From Crossiella sp. S99.2 (GTDB taxonomy: Bacteria > Actinomycetota > Actinomycetes > Mycobacteriales > Pseudonocardiaceae), in NCBI RefSeq assembly GCF_023094165.1, contig NZ_JALMDK010000008.1:310001-374000 (forward strand): a DNA stretch of 64,000 nt. Direction: 5' to 3'. The translations under genes were made by a program, and so were the position numbers. Positions 60,284-64,000 of this stretch are shown here, piece after piece (positions within the stretch are counted from its first letter, which is position 1; each line of letters opens with the position of its first letter). Under the pieces are notes generated by a model. The model worked only from the letters and a program-made list of their open reading frames with translations. It did not search any database and was not told where the DNA came from.

Positions 60284-61155
60284 GCCGGGTCCTCCGCAGT
60301 GTCGAGACGAACGCGCGCGCGGCGGTCGAGTTCGTTCGCGGTGGCGGTGGCCAGCTCGCTGAGCAGCGTGGAGGAGACCGTGCCCCAGTTGATGTTGCGG
60401 GCAAGCTCGGCCTCGTCGACATCATCGTTCTCGGCCGCACGCGCGATCAGCGCGGCGAGGAACCCGCCGGGGCGGAGCAGGCCGAGGACCTCGCCGATCG
60501 GCGGGGCGAGCTGGCCGACGATGTGGTCGGCCCGCCAGTCGCAGTGCGCGATCTGCTGGCGCAGTGTGGTGTTGCGGCCCGACTCGTTCGGGTTGGCGAA
60601 CTCTTCGTTGAGCACGTCCCTGATCGCGCGGTACGCGTCGTCGTAGGACACGTCGTCACCTCCTGTTGAGTCCCCGGCCTTGGCCATGACCAAGTCCCAG
60701 GGGAAGTGCGGTCCGGGATCCCAGTGGGAGCCCTCCTTCATGCCCTCCGTCCAGTCGTGATGCCCGCACACCCCGGACTCCCCGGCCGCGACCTGGGCTG
60801 GGGTGAGCTTGCGGATCGGGATGCCGCGTGCCGAACAGCGTTGCCAGATCCACGCCGCGGTGAGGTCGAGCATCCGTGGGTGGCGCAGCCATTCGGCGCG
60901 GTCCCAGCGGGCGAAGCCGCACAGCTCGGCGTTGTCGCTGACCGGGTTGCCGGAGCGCAGCGTCCACGCCGCGCGGTCGTAGGGCACGTACTGCTCGATG
61001 CGGTGGTCGTCGATGCCGACGTGGCTGGATGCCTGGGTCTTGCCCTGGAAGAACCGGCCGAGCGCCTCGACGGTGCGGGCGCCCTCGGCGGTGTGGACGA
61101 CGACCAGGCGGACCCGGGCGCCGCCGCGGCCGGAGTGGTGTGGGGACGCGATCAT
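60280..61155 (-). CDS. N-acetylmuramoyl-L-alanine amidase (endolysin)
   Basis: This 291-aa PGRP/Amidase_2 enzyme cleaves the amide bond between muramic acid and the stem peptide. The domain (residues 1-165) has VRLVVVHTAEGARTVEAL, SSHVGIDDHRIEQYVPYDRA and CGHHDWTEG, which carry likely zinc-binding His residues. The C-terminal part (residues ~175-290) has no recognised wall-binding repeats. The ATG at 61155 follows GGAGGTCAC. In context it is a phage lysin. Confidence 0.88.
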   Translation of the reverse strand: MIASPHHSGRGGARVRLVVVHTAEGARTVEALGRFFQGKTQASSHVGIDDHRIEQYVPYDRAAWTLRSGNPVSDNAELCGFARWDRAEWLRHPRMLDLTAAWIWQRCSARGIPIRKLTPAQVAAGESGVCGHHDWTEGMKEGSHWDPGPHFPWDLVMAKAGDSTGGDDVSYDDAYRAIRDVLNEEFANPNESGRNTTLRQQIAHCDWRADHIVGQLAPPIGEVLGLLRPGGFLAALIARAAENDDVDEAELARNINWGTVSSTLLSELATATANELDRRARVRLDTAEDPA

Positions 61156-61186
61156 GTGACCTCCGAACTCGTCGCGAAACCAGAAG

Positions 61187-62017
61187 TCACCGGGCGCTGG
61201 TGCGGGTCGGTGCCGTCGTCGGCCTGGCCCTCGGTGTCGAACTCGGCACGGTCGTGGGGGTGATGGTGGCGCAGGCCGGTCCCGCGTCCTCGGTCTCGCC
61301 GGTGGAGTAGGTGACGTACCAGCGGCACTCGCGCACCTCGGTGCGGGTGATCCCGCGACCCGCCGGTCCGGGCGGGCCCGGTGGGCCGGGCGGCAGGGCT
61401 CCCGCGTCCTGGGTGGTGCCGTCGTCGTAGGTGACCACCAGGCGCCCCTCGGCCACGGTCACCGAACGGATGCCGCGGCCGGTCGCGCCGGTGGGGCCGA
61501 TGACCCGGCCGAGGATCTCGGCGCGGCCATCCGACCAGCGCAGCACCAGCACGCCGTCGAGCAGCTCGGCGCCGGTGATCCCCGGTGGGGACACACCGTC
61601 CTTGCCGTCCTTGCCCAGGACGCGGCCCTTGTCCTCGGTCACGCCATCGGAGTAGGCCACCAGCAGGCGCCCGTCGGTGGTGACCGTGGTCCCGGCGATC
61701 CCCCGTGCGGGCACCGGGGTGGGCGGGTCCGGGCGCGGGGTGACCACCGGGGTCTGCCCGAGCGCGCGGACCTGATCAGCCAGTGCGCGGGCGGCGGCGT
61801 CGGCCGCGGCCGCGCTGGTCTGCATCGCCGCGGCCTGGCGGCCCAGCTGATCGATCTCGCCCCGCAGCTCCGAACGTTGGTTCAGGTAGACCAGGCCGAA
61901 AGCGCACATCGCGGCCGCGGCGAGCAGGGCCAGCAGGAGGCCGAGGCGGTGCCCGCGCGTGTCCCGCGCCCGGCGCACGGCCGGTTCGGCCATCTCGCGG
62001 AACTGGTCATCGGTCAT
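61187..62017 (-). CDS. collagen-like membrane-anchored phage protein
   Basis: This 276-aa protein has a cytoplasmic N-terminus, one membrane helix (LGLLLALLAAAAMCAFGLVY), a helical coiled-coil stretch to ~residue 90, then interrupted Gly-X-Y runs (for example KDGKDGVSPPG, GPTGATGRG, PPGPPGPPGPAGRG) alternating with repeated strand units of the form RLLVAYSDGVTEDKG, VLVLRWSDGRAEILG, RLVVTYDDGTTQDAG. The design suggests a trimeric fibre or spacer. Overlaps the next small gene by 11 bases. Confidence 0.75.
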   Translation of the reverse strand: MTDDQFREMAEPAVRRARDTRGHRLGLLLALLAAAAMCAFGLVYLNQRSELRGEIDQLGRQAAAMQTSAAAADAAARALADQVRALGQTPVVTPRPDPPTPVPARGIAGTTVTTDGRLLVAYSDGVTEDKGRVLGKDGKDGVSPPGITGAELLDGVLVLRWSDGRAEILGRVIGPTGATGRGIRSVTVAEGRLVVTYDDGTTQDAGALPPGPPGPPGPAGRGITRTEVRECRWYVTYSTGETEDAGPACATITPTTVPSSTPRARPTTAPTRTSAR

Positions 62018-62231
62018 CGCCGTCCTCCTCGTCCCGCATGATCTCGGCGATCTCCTCGACGGTGATCACGCCGTCCTCGGCGGCCGCGCGGAGTCGGTCA
62101 AGGACGTCATCCGCCGCGGCGGACCGCTCGCGGCGGCTGGTACGGAGGGAGTTGATCAACAACGCGGTGGTGGCGCCGATCGCGGTGATCAGGGTCCCGA
62201 TCGCGGTGAGCAGCGCGGCAAGGTCACCCAT
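62007..62231 (-). CDS. small phage membrane protein (holin-like)
   Basis: This 74-aa protein starts at ATG 62231 with a hydrophobic segment (LAALLTAIGTLITAIGATTA) followed by a basic stretch RTSRRER and an acidic C-terminus. One or two membrane spans; a holin or anchor function is possible. Stop overlaps the collagen-like gene start. Confidence 0.65.
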   Translation of the reverse strand: MGDLAALLTAIGTLITAIGATTALLINSLRTSRRERSAAADDVLDRLRAAAEDGVITVEEIAEIMRDEEDGDDR

Positions 62232-62256
62232 GATCACCTCGGCCCGGTTAGTCCAC

Positions 62257-62790
62257 TTAGGACGAAATCCACTGTGCCCGGAAATGCGGGCCGACGTCAC
62301 CGCCGGAAACCTCGGTCCCCCAAGCGGATCCCGCGTCATGCCACGCCTGCACCTCGACGTAGTCACCGACGCCCAAGTAGACGATGTCGTCGGTACGGGC
62401 CGAGGAGAAGTTGTTGTTGGACTTCCCGTGAAACTCGGCGCTGCCGTTGACCGGGGTGCCGTTGACCGCCAGGCGGGTGGCCACGATTGAGGTGCCGGTG
62501 AAGTTGAAGGTGACCCCGCCGCCGACGCGGTAACGCCCGGCGGTCTGGGAGGTGTAGCGGCTGGTGTTGACGCTGGTGGAGTGGCCGTTGTCGCGGTCGA
62601 GGTCCTCGGTGGTGAAGGTCAGCGACGTCCACGTGGTGTTGTTCAGCACCTGCGAGACGGACTGCACCGCTTTGAACAGCGGGTATCCGCCGAGGATCCA
62701 GGAGATCGCGGAGTTGATGTCACTGTTCATGTACCCGGCAGTAACAACCTCGCCACTGACCCAGGTGCGGGGCGCGGGGACGGTGCCCAC
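62257..62790 (-). CDS. phage tail/tip protein with C1q/TNF-like C-terminal domain
   Basis: This 177-aa protein begins MGTVPAPRTWVSGEVVTAGY and has a jelly-roll-type C-terminal part (TSQTAGRYRVGGGVTFNFTG, SIVATRLAVNGTPVNG, DIVYLGVGDYVEVQAWHDAG) typical of C1q-like knobs that decorate phage tail fibres. Likely involved in host-surface contact. The stop codon TAA lies inside a GTCC-N5-GGAC motif. Confidence 0.75.
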   Translation of the reverse strand: MGTVPAPRTWVSGEVVTAGYMNSDINSAISWILGGYPLFKAVQSVSQVLNNTTWTSLTFTTEDLDRDNGHSTSVNTSRYTSQTAGRYRVGGGVTFNFTGTSIVATRLAVNGTPVNGSAEFHGKSNNNFSSARTDDIVYLGVGDYVEVQAWHDAGSAWGTEVSGGDVGPHFRAQWISS

Positions 62791-62793
62791 GGA

Positions 62794-63276
62794 TCACCTC
62801 CCCTGCGGCGGCTGGCGGTCCGGGCGCGGTGGCCGGTCTGGTCGGCGGGGCGGGTCGATCTGCTGGCGCACATGGCGTGCGGCCGGAGCACGGTCGGAGG
62901 CGTGGGCCCACATCGTCGGGCCGGAGCGGGCCAGCGCCGCGGTCTCCACCGCCGGGCGGTCCTCCGGCCACAGCACTGGCCGCCACAGACCGGTGGCGTT
63001 GTTGGCGCATTCGATGCAGTAGAACCGCGGGTCGCTGGTCGCGGCCAGCTGGGCACTGGAGCACTCCGGGCACTGCACGATCCACCGACTGTGGTCCAGG
63101 CGTGCGTACACCGGATGCTCGGCGTCCAGCCCGGAGGGCATCGGATGGCCGAGCCGCACCAGGGTGTCCTGCACCTGCCACAGCCCGCGTTCAGCGGCGG
63201 GCAGGGCCTTCCAGTCCTGTGTGGACCAGCCCTCCGGCGCGTCCGGCCACGCGCTTTCCACGGTCTTGATCGGCAC
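62794..63276 (-). CDS. phage-associated protein with zinc-ribbon Cys pairs
   Basis: This 160-aa protein contains WIVQCPECSSAQLAATSDP and RFYCIECANNATG, two CxxC pairs likely to bind zinc, and a Pro/Arg-rich tail. It sits between tail genes. No specific function can be given. Confidence 0.7.
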   Translation of the reverse strand: MPIKTVESAWPDAPEGWSTQDWKALPAAERGLWQVQDTLVRLGHPMPSGLDAEHPVYARLDHSRWIVQCPECSSAQLAATSDPRFYCIECANNATGLWRPVLWPEDRPAVETAALARSGPTMWAHASDRAPAARHVRQQIDPPRRPDRPPRPDRQPPQGR

Positions 63277-63294
63277 GGGTTTCCCCCTTTCACT

Positions 63295-64000
63295 TCACAG
63301 GGCCAGGCGGGTCGAGGTGCCCAGCACCGAGTAGATGGAGCTGTCCAGCACCCACACCTGGTCCACAGAGGACGGGCTGGTGTCGAAGGTCCAGCGGTGC
63401 TGACCCGGGGAGATCACCTCGGTGTAGCCCTCGACGGTGACCGTCGCCGAGGACGCTGGGGCTTGGCTTTGCAGGCCGGTGACGGTGATGACGTCGCTGA
63501 TCGTGACGTCCAGCAGCGCCCGGTAGGTCGCGGTGGGCAGATGGGCCGCCTCGATCGGCAGCCTGCCCAGCCGGGGTGCCGGGTCGGCGTGCCGGTTCAA
63601 CCGCCAGTTGACCGCGTCCAGCAAGTTGGAATCGTTGTAGTGCAGCAGGTTCAGATCGGATTCGTAGTGGCCGTGCGCGGTGATCGAGGCGGTGTCGCGG
63701 ACCCGGATCGCCGGTCCGTTGGGACGGGATCCGTTGACGATGTTGGCCAGGAACTGATCGTCGTCGGCCCAGGCAACATCGCCCTCCAGGTCGAGGGCGG
63801 CCAGGGTCACCGAGGACGTGCGGTTGTAGCGGATGTCCCGGGACTGGTAGGTGATGCCGTTGCTGCGCGCGGCGAACAGCTGCGCGCTCTCGGTGGCCGC
63901 GGCTTCCTGCATCATCGCCAGCACCGTTTTGCCCCCGGCGCCCTGGGAGGCCAGCTGTGTCCACAGGGTTCCCTGGGTGGCCACGCTGATCGCGCCGGCG
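63295..64000 (-). CDS. phage minor tail protein, C-terminal part
   Basis: The minus-strand frame is open to the right edge of the window, so the N-terminus is missing; ~235 residues are seen. Segments VTLAALDLEGDVAWADDDQF, SITAHGHYESDLNLLHYNDS and DVTISDVITVTGLQSQAPAS suggest a beta-rich baseplate or tail component as in siphovirus minor tail proteins of actinobacteria. An internal GTG at 63984 is not a necessary start. Confidence 0.65.
   Translation of the reverse strand, partial: AGAISVATQGTLWTQLASQGAGGKTVLAMMQEAAATESAQLFAARSNGITYQSRDIRYNRTSSVTLAALDLEGDVAWADDDQFLANIVNGSRPNGPAIRVRDTASITAHGHYESDLNLLHYNDSNLLDAVNWRLNRHADPAPRLGRLPIEAAHLPTATYRALLDVTISDVITVTGLQSQAPASSATVTVEGYTEVISPGQHRWTFDTSPSSVDQVWVLDSSIYSVLGTSTRLAL

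Overview
The window is high-GC actinobacterial DNA. GTG starts, GGAGG-type ribosome sites, very high third-position GC, many TetR/MerR/MarR/XRE regulators, a SARP regulator, two P450s and a RipA-like NlpC/P60 protein suggest a filamentous actinomycete, most likely Pseudonocardiales. I cannot fix the genus.

Layout. 1-18.0 kb holds ordinary chromosomal genes: an S33 exopeptidase, an orphan amino-acid-binding lipoprotein, aconitase, a small ABC exporter, an acyl-CoA ligase and an NlpC/P60 hydrolase. These are followed by three regulator/enzyme pairs (TetR/FAD monooxygenase, MerR plus APH-like kinase/serine hydrolase, TetR/SDR) whose promoters look leaderless and operator-controlled.

18.4-27.1 kb is the centrepiece, a RiPP gene cluster of the class V lanthipeptide type. 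On the minus strand, a 58-codon precursor gene at 22504..22680 (too short for most gene callers) is followed by a hairpin. Then come translationally coupled genes for a methyltransferase, an APH-like kinase, a HopA1-domain protein and a LanD/EpiD-type cysteine decarboxylase, and a SnoaL-like protein. A second NTF2-fold protein, a TetR repressor, an ABC exporter and a SARP regulator complete it. The precursor ends in Cys and has Ser five residues before it, as expected for a C-terminal aminovinyl-cysteine ring. A decayed ISL3 transposase (27.5-28.2 kb) borders the cluster.

28.2-36.6 kb carries a DMT transporter and a likely defence locus: two tandem, paralogous NACHT-NTPase/leucine-rich-repeat proteins with a divergent LRR-like protein. 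36.6-48.8 kb holds redox enzymes and regulators (FMN reductase/MarR, MobA-like, TetR/P450, a MoxR-DUF58-VWA operon, a second P450, an XRE/TPR regulator, TetR with a quinone reductase and an SDR). 48.8-55.9 kb has a two-component system coupled to an orphan TAXI lipoprotein, envelope/secreted proteins and an MHS-family transporter.

56.1-59.9 kb is an accessory block: an XRE-TPR regulator, a 42-aa peptide gene isolated by two terminators, and a run of overlapping small unknown genes ending in a probable toxin-antitoxin pair. 60.0-64.0 kb (minus strand) is the end of a prophage or phage-tail module: tail protein, zinc-ribbon protein, C1q-like fibre protein, two small membrane proteins, a collagen-like protein and an amidase endolysin. 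It continues beyond the window.

Two non-coding signals cut across the window. One is a 22-bp TTGGCC/GTACGCC repeat family that builds large inverted structures at two intergenic sites. The other is an enriched dyad GTCC-N5-GGAC, usually with A or T at its centre, found inside genes and across stop codons.
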